Origin: Rhodospirillales bacterium
GTDB lineage: Bacteria > Pseudomonadota > Alphaproteobacteria > Rhodospirillales > JAOUPW01
NCBI GenBank assembly: GCA_029879665.1
Contig: JAOUPW010000108.1
Coordinates: forward strand, 1 to 6,694
DNA: 6,694 nt
Direction: 5' to 3'
The notes under the pieces were generated by a model, which worked only from the letters and a program-made list of their open reading frames with translations, had not been told where the DNA came from and ran no database searches. A program made the translations under genes and the position numbers. Within the stretch, counting starts at the first letter, position 1. Each line of letters opens with the position of its first letter. Shown piece by piece: positions 1 through 4,580 of the stretch.

Positions 1-728
1 CTCCCCCGCTGACCCCCCCGGCGGCGTCATCGTCCTCGTCAGATCAACTGACCTACGCTTCGGCTTATTTCAACCGGGGTTGGTCCTATGCCAAGAAAAA
101 GATGTATGACAAAGCCATCGAGGATTACACCCAGACTATCCGTCTCGATCAAAATCATGCCGAAGCGTATTTCGCCAGGGGTTGGGCGTATGAAAAGAAA
201 AACAGGTATGAAAAGGCAATGGAGGATTATACCCGCGCCATCGGCAAGCGGCCGGGGTATGCCATGGCTTACAACAATCGGGGGGTTCTCGAGCTTCAAC
301 TCAATCGACATGACAGCGCGAGCAATGATTTCGTCACGGCGTTTGACCGGGCGGATTCATTTTTGAAACCGTATGCTCTTTTGTGGTTGTACCTGAGCCG
401 GGTGAAATCCGGAGACTCCGGCATCGATGAGCTGGAAACAAAATCAAGGCGGGTCGACATGAAGAAGTGGCCGGGGGTAATCATTTCCCTGTTTCTCGGC
501 AGCGCCGATGTTGATCAGGTCATCGCCGGAACCAAAGACGAAAACATCCAGTCCCGCCGGGAAAAAGAATGTGTTGCCTTCTTTTTTCTCGGTCAATACC
601 GCCTGATCAATAACGACATTGACGGCGCGGTGACATTTTTCAGAAAGGCCCTGGACACGGGCATTACCACCTATGTCCAGTACGATGCGGCGAGAAACGA
701 ACTGAAGCGTCTAGGTCGACTTAATTAA
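1..728 (+). CDS. TPR-repeat protein, 5' end cut by the window edge
   Basis: An open frame runs in from the left edge (first full codon at position 3) to TAA at 726-728, giving about 241 visible residues. After a Pro/Ser-rich stretch come three tetratricopeptide units. They are recognisable from AYFNRGWSYAKKKMYDKAIE, AYFARGWAYEKKNRYEKAME and AYNNRGVLELQLNRHDSASN, each followed by a second helix. TPRs form a superhelical protein-binding scaffold, so a partner-binding role is inferred. The C-terminal half (LLWLYLSR, then KKWPGVIISLFLG, then FFFLGQYRLINND and a final YDAARNELKRLG) resembles the conserved tail of alphaproteobacterial TPR proteins that are often annotated as NlpI-like. Whether it is exported cannot be seen because the N terminus is missing. 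An internal ATG at 102 lies inside the first repeat and is not the start. Codon use is somewhat more AT-rich than in the genes downstream. The partner and pathway are unknown. Confidence 0.9.
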   Translation, partial: PPLTPPAASSSSSDQLTYASAYFNRGWSYAKKKMYDKAIEDYTQTIRLDQNHAEAYFARGWAYEKKNRYEKAMEDYTRAIGKRPGYAMAYNNRGVLELQLNRHDSASNDFVTAFDRADSFLKPYALLWLYLSRVKSGDSGIDELETKSRRVDMKKWPGVIISLFLGSADVDQVIAGTKDENIQSRREKECVAFFFLGQYRLINNDIDGAVTFFRKALDTGITTYVQYDAARNELKRLGRLN

Positions 729-749
729 ATTTCCCATCAAATAGTCGGC

Positions 750-767
750 TGAATATCTGGATATTCA
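750..767. promoter_or_regulatory. 18-bp perfect palindrome (operator-like)
   Basis: TGAATATC and GATATTCA are perfect 8-bp inverted arms separated by only TG. The two-base centre is too short for a good RNA hairpin and no T-run follows. A DNA-binding dimer site is therefore more plausible than a terminator. It lies 22 bp after the TPR stop and about 130 bp before the small ORF, so it could act on the latter. The rest of the 729-894 spacer holds no convincing promoter or terminator. Confidence 0.3.
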
Positions 768-894
768 ATCCGGGTTAGCTCCCACAGCTGCAAATAAGAA
801 TTATTTCCGATTGAAAGACGTCATTCTCTCATTACATGGTTATATGTTCCTCCCGTTGAGAGGGCGAGGTTGAAACCAAGGGCAGAGATTCCTT

Positions 895-1095
895 TTGGGC
901 AAGAATTCTGACGACTCGCAAGACGCCCGGGCGCTGCTGAACTGTCTCTCCTACCTGGAGGAAGAGGCAAATCGCATGGGTTTACAGGAACTTGCCCACC
1001 TCATCGGCGTTGCTGCCCTTGAAGCGGAAGAAACCGTTGATCGGCTTGAAACCCTCCCCCGGAGAAACAAACCGCGCATTGCGATTGTCTCCTGA
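895..1095 (+). CDS. Small conserved-looking hypothetical protein, 66 aa, TTG start
   Basis: This is a 66-residue protein of unknown function. It is acidic and Ala/Leu/Glu-rich, predicted mostly helical (ARALLNCLSYLEEEANRMGL, then ELAHLIGVAALEAEETVD), and has a basic tail (PRRNKPR). There is no signal peptide or membrane segment. An in-frame stop at 871-873 leaves TTG 895 as the only plausible initiation codon before ATG 976. Starting at 976 would cut off the LSYLEEE helix that looks part of the same domain. A weak AAGGG sits at 878-882, 12 bp upstream of the TTG. Codon use with G/C-biased third positions supports real coding. It is probably cytoplasmic and monocistronic. The pattern is reminiscent of short uncharacterised alphaproteobacterial proteins, but I do not recognise a named family. 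ORFs on the opposite strand here look like shadows. Confidence 0.6.
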   Translation: MGKNSDDSQDARALLNCLSYLEEEANRMGLQELAHLIGVAALEAEETVDRLETLPRRNKPRIAIVS

Positions 1096-1229
1096 AAAGA
1101 CCCTCCGGACGGAATTTTGGCATCTGCTCCGGATTTCCGAAGCCGCATTCTGAACACCATAGCGCACGTGCGAATCGTTATTCATATAGCTGCAGGACAC
1201 AGCAGGAAATTCAACTAAAAATAGGCTTG

Positions 1230-1278
1230 AGTGACCGTGCTCACATCCCTACATCTAGTTCAGGTCTATACTTAGACT
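1230..1278 (+). promoter_or_regulatory. Candidate promoter of the sRNA with CRP-like activator site
   Basis: TATACT at 1267-1272 matches 5 of 6 bases of the sigma-70 -10 box and would start RNA near 1279. It is nested in a small dyad (GTCTA at 1264-1268, TAGAC at 1273-1277). No TTGACA-like -35 is present at the right distance. Instead AGTGA-N6-TCACA at 1230-1245 matches 9 of 10 bases of the CRP consensus TGTGA-N6-TCACA. Its centre lies at -41.5 from position 1279, the position of class II CRP activation. An alternative reading is a heat-shock-type promoter with CTTGAG at 1226-1231 and CTACATCT downstream, which would start the RNA near 1262. The start site is inferred, not measured. Confidence 0.4.
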
Positions 1279-1359
1279 TGTCAGGGCTTCTCCCTCCCTC
1301 CCTCGCCCTGACACCTCCCTGTTAAACTCGCCGGGCCTCAAAAGGGCCCGGTTTTTTTT
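1279..1359 (+). ncRNA. Candidate anti-Shine-Dalgarno small RNA (CcsR/'cuckoo'-like architecture)
   Basis: This is a compact unit of about 80 nt in the 396-bp gene-free stretch 1096-1491. Arms TGTCAGGGC (1279-1287) and GCCCTGACA (1305-1313) form a perfect 9-bp stem. It presents a 17-nt pyrimidine loop (TTCTCCCTCCCTCCCTC, 1288-1304). A single-stranded CCTCCCT follows at 1314-1320, then an intrinsic terminator ending in eight T. C/U-rich loops of this kind can pair with GGAGG-type ribosome binding sites. Alphaproteobacterial sRNAs of the CcsR and related 'cuckoo' group share the design of hairpins with anti-SD loops plus a terminator, although their loop is classically CCUCCUCCC. A predicted promoter lies just upstream. 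No ORF covers the stretch on the plus strand. The function as a translational regulator is inference. An untranslated leader of the rhodanese gene is the main alternative, but the terminator argues against it. The rest of 1096-1229 shows only a 10-bp palindrome, CGCACGTGCG at 1163-1172. Confidence 0.55.
1331..1359 (+). terminator. Strong Rho-independent terminator
   Basis: CCGGGCC (1331-1337) pairs perfectly with GGCCCGG (1345-1351) across a 7-nt loop, followed directly by eight T (1352-1359). It works only in the plus direction, because the minus strand has no T-run after the stem. It closes the candidate sRNA and isolates the rhodanese gene from upstream transcription. Confidence 0.9.
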
Positions 1360-1435
1360 ATAAAAACCGATGGCGGTCCCGCTACCGCCTCCTTGCATCG
1401 GGCGGCTCCAGGCGCAATGTTCCATGCTGGAGTAA

Positions 1436-1458
1436 TTTCCGGGAAAGTTTGCTATGAT
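1436..1458 (+). promoter_or_regulatory. Extended -10 promoter of the rhodanese gene
   Basis: TGC followed by TATGAT at 1450-1458 forms an extended -10 element (TGn plus 5 of 6 bases of TATAAT). RNA would start near 1465 with a leader of about 27 nt. No good -35 is visible, which extended -10 promoters tolerate. An 11-bp dyad, TTTCC-G-GGAAA (1436-1446), lies just upstream, between the expected -35 and -10, and could be an operator. Confidence 0.45.
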
Positions 1459-1491
1459 TCCCCCCTTATCCTTAAACAAAGGCCCCCTTGC

Positions 1492-1848
1492 ATGACATCT
1501 GACCCATCGTTGGAAGAAATCAGCCCCGAAACCGCCCGGGCCTGGCTGGATGCCCGCGAAGCAATCCTGCTGGATGTACGCGAGGCCTCGGAATTCGATT
1601 TCGAAAACGTGCCGGGGTCGCTGCTGCTGCCGCTGTCCTTTCTCGATCCGGATACCTTTCCCCCGCTGTCGGAGAAAAAAATCATTGTCATCTGCGCTCA
1701 GGGCAAGCGCAGTTCGGCGGCACAGAAACAACTGATGGAAAGCGGCCTAAAAGGAATCTTCAACCTGACCGGCGGGCTCCATGCCTGGAAGAATGCCGGC
1801 TTTGAAACTCAGGGCGGAAAATTCGAAGCTCTGGATTACAGCATCTGA
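1492..1848 (+). CDS. Single-domain rhodanese-like sulfurtransferase
   Basis: A 118-residue protein made of one rhodanese domain. Visible landmarks are ILLDVREASEFDFENVPGS (residues 25-43), the CDC25/rhodanese active-site loop CAQGKRS with the persulfide-forming Cys69, and the C-terminal NLTGGLHAWKNAG (91-103). Members of this family carry sulfane sulfur on the cysteine and pass it to thiols, cyanide or protein acceptors. The actual acceptor is not shown. Length fits the GlpE/PspE-like single-domain class, and there is no signal peptide, so it is cytoplasmic. ATG 1492 is preferred over the upstream in-frame TTG at 1393, because AAAGG at 1478-1482 sits 9 bp before it, the predicted promoter lies between the two, and the upstream codons would precede the domain. 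Its stop is 13 bp from the stop of the convergent VOC gene. Confidence 0.9.
   Translation: MTSDPSLEEISPETARAWLDAREAILLDVREASEFDFENVPGSLLLPLSFLDPDTFPPLSEKKIIVICAQGKRSSAAQKQLMESGLKGIFNLTGGLHAWKNAGFETQGGKFEALDYSI
1816..1829 (+). repeat. 14-bp direct repeat, copy 1 (partner at 2326-2339)
   Basis: GGAAAATTCGAAGC occurs here, inside the last codons of the rhodanese gene, and again at 2326-2339 just upstream of the VOC start. The copies therefore flank the VOC gene. Similarity continues loosely on the right (GGATT and ACAG follow in both copies). The 11-base core AAAATTCGAAG is also present inverted at 1877-1887, in the end of the VOC gene. It could be a relic of duplication or insertion, or coincidence. 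Confidence 0.5.
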
Positions 1849-1856
1849 CAAACCGG

Positions 1857-1889
1857 GAAGATCAGGCCTGCGCCTCTTCGAATTTTTTT
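1857..1889 (+). terminator. Possible intrinsic terminator of the rhodanese gene
   Basis: GAAGA (1857-1861) pairs with TCTTC (1875-1879). An inner GGC/GCC stem (1865-1867 with 1872-1874) closes on a 4-nt loop, with a TCA bulge on the left. Three bases later there is a run of seven T (1883-1889). The hairpin is imperfect and overlaps the 3' end of the convergent VOC gene, so this is a weak call. An alternative longer stem pairs AAAATTCGAAG (1818-1828) with CTTCGAATTTT (1877-1887). Confidence 0.35.
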
Positions 1890-2299
1890 GATTCTTCGTA
1901 GTCGTAGTTGAGTTCGATGGTGACGCCGTTGGGATCCTTGACGAAAATCTGATGTAATTTGAGGTTGGGGACCGTGCGGTGTCGCATGGCAATGTTGTTC
2001 TTCTCGAGAACATCCACGAACTTATCAATACCCGTGGCAACAAAGGCAATGTGATCGAGGGGGCCGCAATCCTTGGCCTGCCGGCCGGACTTGCGTTCAA
2101 GATAATCTTCACCACCGGCGCCCATATCCTGCTTGGCAAGGTGAATGCAGGGGGTATCTCCGACATAGAGCCAATAACCGTCAAATTCGAACGGCGGCCG
2201 ATCACCAACCCGAAGCCCGAGGATATCGACATAAAAATTCTTTGTCTCTTCCAGGTCCTCGGCGAGGACGAGACAGTGCTGGAATTGGGTTAGCGGCAT
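1862..2299 (-). CDS. VOC (glyoxalase/bleomycin-resistance/dioxygenase) superfamily protein
   Basis: A 145-residue protein with two beta-alpha-beta-beta-beta modules. Module 1 is LTQFQHCLVLAEDLEETKNF through GYWLYVGDTPCIHLA, and module 2 is LDHIAFVATGIDKFVDVL through DPNGVTIELNY. Likely metal ligands at the canonical VOC positions are His8, His53, His83 and Glu129. The DPNGVTIE motif is typical of glyoxalase I and extradiol dioxygenase relatives. The substrate cannot be read from sequence. His rather than Glu at the second position differs from E. coli GlxI, so I do not call it lactoylglutathione lyase. The acidic tail (YEESKKFEEAQA) is probably disordered. The start is well supported: on the minus strand AGGAG lies about 7 bp before the ATG. 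It is cytoplasmic and probably monocistronic, convergent with the rhodanese gene and divergent from the vWA gene. Confidence 0.88.
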   Translation of the reverse strand: MPLTQFQHCLVLAEDLEETKNFYVDILGLRVGDRPPFEFDGYWLYVGDTPCIHLAKQDMGAGGEDYLERKSGRQAKDCGPLDHIAFVATGIDKFVDVLEKNNIAMRHRTVPNLKLHQIFVKDPNGVTIELNYDYEESKKFEEAQA

Positions 2300-2325
2300 T
2301 CTGGACTCCTCTGAAAGCCGTATTG

Positions 2326-2339
2326 GGAAAATTCGAAGC
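2326..2339 (+). repeat. 14-bp direct repeat, copy 2 (partner at 1816-1829)
   Basis: A second exact copy of GGAAAATTCGAAGC, 27 bp upstream of the VOC start codon on its 5' side, in non-coding DNA. The right flank also resembles copy 1 (GGATT, then TTACAG), which suggests a partly decayed duplicate of the rhodanese 3' end. Confidence 0.5.
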
Positions 2340-2362
2340 GGATTCTGTTACAGACAGCCCGG

Positions 2363-2415
2363 AACCGCAAGCCTCCCATTACAATATTTATTCGTGATTG
2401 CAATACCTTGCGGTT
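2363..2415. promoter_or_regulatory. Inverted repeat in the divergent VOC/vWA promoter region
   Basis: AACCGCAAG (2363-2371) and CTTGCGGTT (2407-2415) are perfect 9-bp inverted arms around a 35-bp AT-richer centre that contains the small palindrome ATTGCAAT. The pair sits in the 219-bp region between two divergent genes, where a shared operator could act on both. Promoter boxes here are weak: on the minus strand TTGCGG, 17 bp, CAGAAT; on the plus strand an AT-rich TAATATAT at 2490-2497. No regulator is identified. Confidence 0.25.
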
Positions 2416-2518
2416 TTCCGCCCGGCGGATATGAAAAAAAGTCCTTTTCGTGAGCGATCCACATTGCGCCGATCGGGATTTCCCGGGTGTAATATATCCG
2501 GATCCTAGACCGGAGTTC

Positions 2519-3331
2519 ATGATGATGGCTTCGAGGGCACTTCCATTTCTGTTGATGCTTGGCATGTTTTCGACCTTGCCGGCATCTTCCGTCGCCGCCG
2601 AAGCGGTGGACCTGGAACTGATCCTGGCGGTCGATGTTTCCGGCAGCATTGACGAGGAGGAAGCCCGCCTGCAACGGGACGGCTATGTCCAGGCCTTCCG
2701 CCATCCGAGAATCGTGGAAGCCATCCGGCACGGCCCGCGGGGACGAATCGCCGTCGCCTATTACGAATGGGCGGGGTTCCAACACATCAAGATCATTGCC
2801 GACTGGACCCTCATTCACGACGCCGCCAGCGCCAAGGCCTTTGCCGATACCCTATCGTGGTCCCTGCCGGAAACGGCGCGGCGCACGGCCATCAGCCAGG
2901 CCATCGATTACGCCGTGCCCTATTTCGATAAAAACCAGTATCATGGGACCCGGCGGGTGATCGACATTTCCGGCGACGGCCCTAACAACTGGGGCCGGCG
3001 GGTGACCGAAGCCCGCGACGCGGCGGTCGCCGCCGGCATCATTATCAACGGCCTGCCGATTATCAACGACCGTCCCAGTTTTTACGGTAGCCGCCCCATG
3101 CCCAACCTTGATCTTTATTACCGTAATTGCGTTATCGGCGGCCATGGCGCCTTTATCGTGGTCGCCAACACCTTCAAGGATTTCGCCGCCGCCATCCTGC
3201 GCAAGCTGATCCTGGAAATAGCCGGCCGCACGCCGCCCCGGGCAACCCCCCGCTTTATTCCCGCCGCCGAACGCATCGCGCCCCGCTGCGACGTCGGCGA
3301 AATGCGCATGATGGACATGGAAGAAAACTGA
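2519..3331 (+). CDS. Exported DUF1194 von Willebrand factor A-domain protein
   Basis: A protein of about 270 residues with a Sec signal peptide (basic ASR, hydrophobic ALPFLLMLGMF, cleavage near SSVAA|EA at residue 27), so it is probably periplasmic. The mature part is a vWA domain. LELILAVDVSGSIDEEEARL carries the MIDAS metal motif DxSxS at residues 39-43, TAISQAIDYAVP (about 123-134) supplies the MIDAS Thr, and VIDISGDGPNN (about 148-157) the distal Asp. These conserved blocks fit DUF1194, whose partner and cellular role are unknown. vWA domains usually bind other proteins through a divalent cation. Cys204 and Cys257 could form a disulfide after export. Three consecutive ATGs (2519, 2522, 2525) follow GGAG at 2512-2515. 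The second or third has the better spacing (6 or 9 bp), so the true start may be 2522 or 2525. The in-frame GTG at 2450 is unlikely because it would put 23 polar residues before the signal peptide. Confidence 0.88.
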   Translation: MMMASRALPFLLMLGMFSTLPASSVAAEAVDLELILAVDVSGSIDEEEARLQRDGYVQAFRHPRIVEAIRHGPRGRIAVAYYEWAGFQHIKIIADWTLIHDAASAKAFADTLSWSLPETARRTAISQAIDYAVPYFDKNQYHGTRRVIDISGDGPNNWGRRVTEARDAAVAAGIIINGLPIINDRPSFYGSRPMPNLDLYYRNCVIGGHGAFIVVANTFKDFAAAILRKLILEIAGRTPPRATPRFIPAAERIAPRCDVGEMRMMDMEEN

Positions 3332-3380
3332 ACACTTCCGGGCGGAGTTTATTTTCACCCCCTCCCCTTGTACAATCGTG

Positions 3381-3389
3381 TGGTATATA
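3381..3389 (+). promoter_or_regulatory. Extended -10 promoter upstream of the nadQ-like gene
   Basis: TGG followed by TATATA forms an extended -10 element, with no -35 at standard spacing (a TTGTAC at 3368 is only 10 bp away). RNA would start near 3396, giving a leader of about 60 nt before the regulator. No copy of the dyads found before nadA is present here, so there is no sign of autoregulation. Confidence 0.35.
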
Positions 3390-3457
3390 TTCGGAGCTCG
3401 GCATCCGGGCCCAAACAATTTACGCCGGAAACACCCCTAACGGACCCCTGAAACTGT

Positions 3458-4450
3458 ATGTCGAAATCCCCTGCATCCATTGAAGTCGTGATCGGATTGA
3501 ACGCGGTCGTCGTTGCCGTCACCGAGGAAGAGCCGCGGGTTCTGGTGGTTCGCAACGGCAACAAGGATGGCGCGGACGGCATGGATGATGCCCTGCCGTC
3601 GGGGCACTTTCATCCCATGGAACACCGGACCCTGGAAATCGGCCTTCGCACCTGGGTGGAAGAACAGACCCGGCAGGAACTGGGCTATGTGGAACAGCTT
3701 TATACCTTCGGCGACCGGGGCCGCGACCCGCGTGAACAGAAAGGAGGCCCCCGTTCCATTTCCGTCGGTTATCTGGCGCTTGCCCGCGAAGCCAACCGCG
3801 CCACCACCGGCGACGCGGCGTGGCTGAACTGGTATCGCTATTTCCCATGGGAGGATTGGCGCAACGGCAAGCCCGAGGTGATCGAGAAAACAATCGAACC
3901 CGGCCTGAAACAATGGGTCAAGGCCGACGATGCCCGGGCGGAGCAACAGGACCGCCGGGTGCGGGCCGGCATCACCTTCGGCATTAATGCCGCCGCCTGG
4001 AACGAGGAACTGGTACTGGAACGTTACGAACTTCTCTACGAAGCCGGCCTGATTGCGGAATCCTTCCGCGACCGCCAGGAATCGCCCCCCAATGGCGATT
4101 GGAAGCGCCTGCCCGGCCAGGCCATGATGCAGGATCACCGGCGCATCCTTGCCACCGGAATGGGACGGTTGCGCGGCAAGATCAAATACCGCCCGGTTAT
4201 TTTCGAATTGATGGCCCCGACCTTCACACTGTTTCAGTTACAGCGCGCGGTCGAAGGCATGGCCGGACTGCGCCTGCACAAACAGAATTTCCGCCGTCTG
4301 GTGGAAAAAAACGGACTGGTGGAAGGAACCGGGCGCATGGCGTCGGCCACCGGCGGACGCCCGGCGGAATTGTTCAAATTCCGCGCCGAGGTACTGATGG
4401 AACGCCGCCCCTTGGGCGTCAAGCTGCCCGCATCGCGCAAACGGGTCTGA
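3458..4450 (+). CDS. nadQ: NadQ-like transcriptional regulator of NAD synthesis (Nudix-type sensor plus winged helix)
   Basis: A 330-residue two-domain protein. Residues about 8-150 are a Nudix-like fold (IGLNAVVVAVTEEEPRVLVV, then ALPSGHF, then the degenerate Nudix helix around WVEEQTRQELGY at 66-77). Residues about 238-330 are an NrtR-type winged helix (LRGKIKYRPVIFELM, TLFQLQRAVEGMAG, KQNFRRLVEKNGLVEGTGR, GGRPAELFKF). This matches the COG4111 family, which as I recall is called NadQ, an alphaproteobacterial repressor of de novo NAD synthesis. In such regulators the Nudix fold senses a nucleotide (an NAD-related metabolite or ATP), and here it probably lacks hydrolase activity. The symbol rests on domain order and on nadA lying 1.8 kb downstream with matching dyads in its leader. 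No clear Shine-Dalgarno precedes ATG 3458, so the start is moderately sure. No other in-frame Met occurs before residue 42. The main alternative is a generic NrtR-family regulator. Confidence 0.85.
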   Translation: MSKSPASIEVVIGLNAVVVAVTEEEPRVLVVRNGNKDGADGMDDALPSGHFHPMEHRTLEIGLRTWVEEQTRQELGYVEQLYTFGDRGRDPREQKGGPRSISVGYLALAREANRATTGDAAWLNWYRYFPWEDWRNGKPEVIEKTIEPGLKQWVKADDARAEQQDRRVRAGITFGINAAAWNEELVLERYELLYEAGLIAESFRDRQESPPNGDWKRLPGQAMMQDHRRILATGMGRLRGKIKYRPVIFELMAPTFTLFQLQRAVEGMAGLRLHKQNFRRLVEKNGLVEGTGRMASATGGRPAELFKFRAEVLMERRPLGVKLPASRKRV

Positions 4451-4552
4451 GGCCGCCCGCCGCCGCCAATATGCGGGGGGAACGGATGAATTTTCGCAAA
4501 TGACTGACTGGGAATCTCCCTGAGCCTATCCCCGGCGCCCCCGACGGCGTAT

Positions 4553-4570
4553 CCTTATTTAATTAAGGAG
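4553..4570 (+). promoter_or_regulatory. Shine-Dalgarno of the MBL gene inside an AT-rich inverted repeat
   Basis: TAAGGAG at 4564-4570 is a near-perfect ribosome binding site 10 bp before ATG 4581. Its TAAGG is the right arm of an inverted repeat with CCTTA (4553-4557), separated by six A/T bases. In RNA this 5-bp stem would partly hide the ribosome site. The hairpin is weak and its effect is speculative. The 130-bp spacer holds no clear promoter, so the gene could be read from the nadQ-like promoter. Confidence 0.4.
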
Positions 4571-4580
4571 ACATCAAATT

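Noticed and set aside
721..728. TTAATTAA octamer, also at 4559-4566
   Set aside because: One copy is a stop-codon region and the other an AT-rich ribosome-site leader. Two short AT-rich matches do not indicate a shared function.
1393..1491. Upstream TTG start that would extend the rhodanese protein by 33 residues
   Set aside because: The extension overlaps the predicted promoter, has no domain similarity, and ATG 1492 has a better ribosome site.
1255..1731. 158-codon minus-strand frame covering the sRNA and rhodanese region
   Set aside because: It crosses a strong plus-strand terminator and is antisense to the rhodanese active site. Its translation is low complexity, with no domain.
2450..2518. 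GTG start that would extend the vWA protein by 23 residues
   Set aside because: It would place a polar segment before a clear signal peptide. The ATG cluster at 2519-2527 has a ribosome site.
2348..3418. Long minus-strand open frames opposite the vWA gene
   Set aside because: They have low-complexity Gly/Ala/Arg-rich translations with no domain, and they lie antisense to a well-supported DUF1194 gene in GC-rich DNA. They look like frame shadows.
3437..4138. 233-codon minus-strand open frame opposite the nadQ-like gene
   Set aside because: It mirrors the codon structure of the plus-strand gene, has no recognisable motif and no ribosome site. The plus-strand product has clear Nudix and winged-helix domains.
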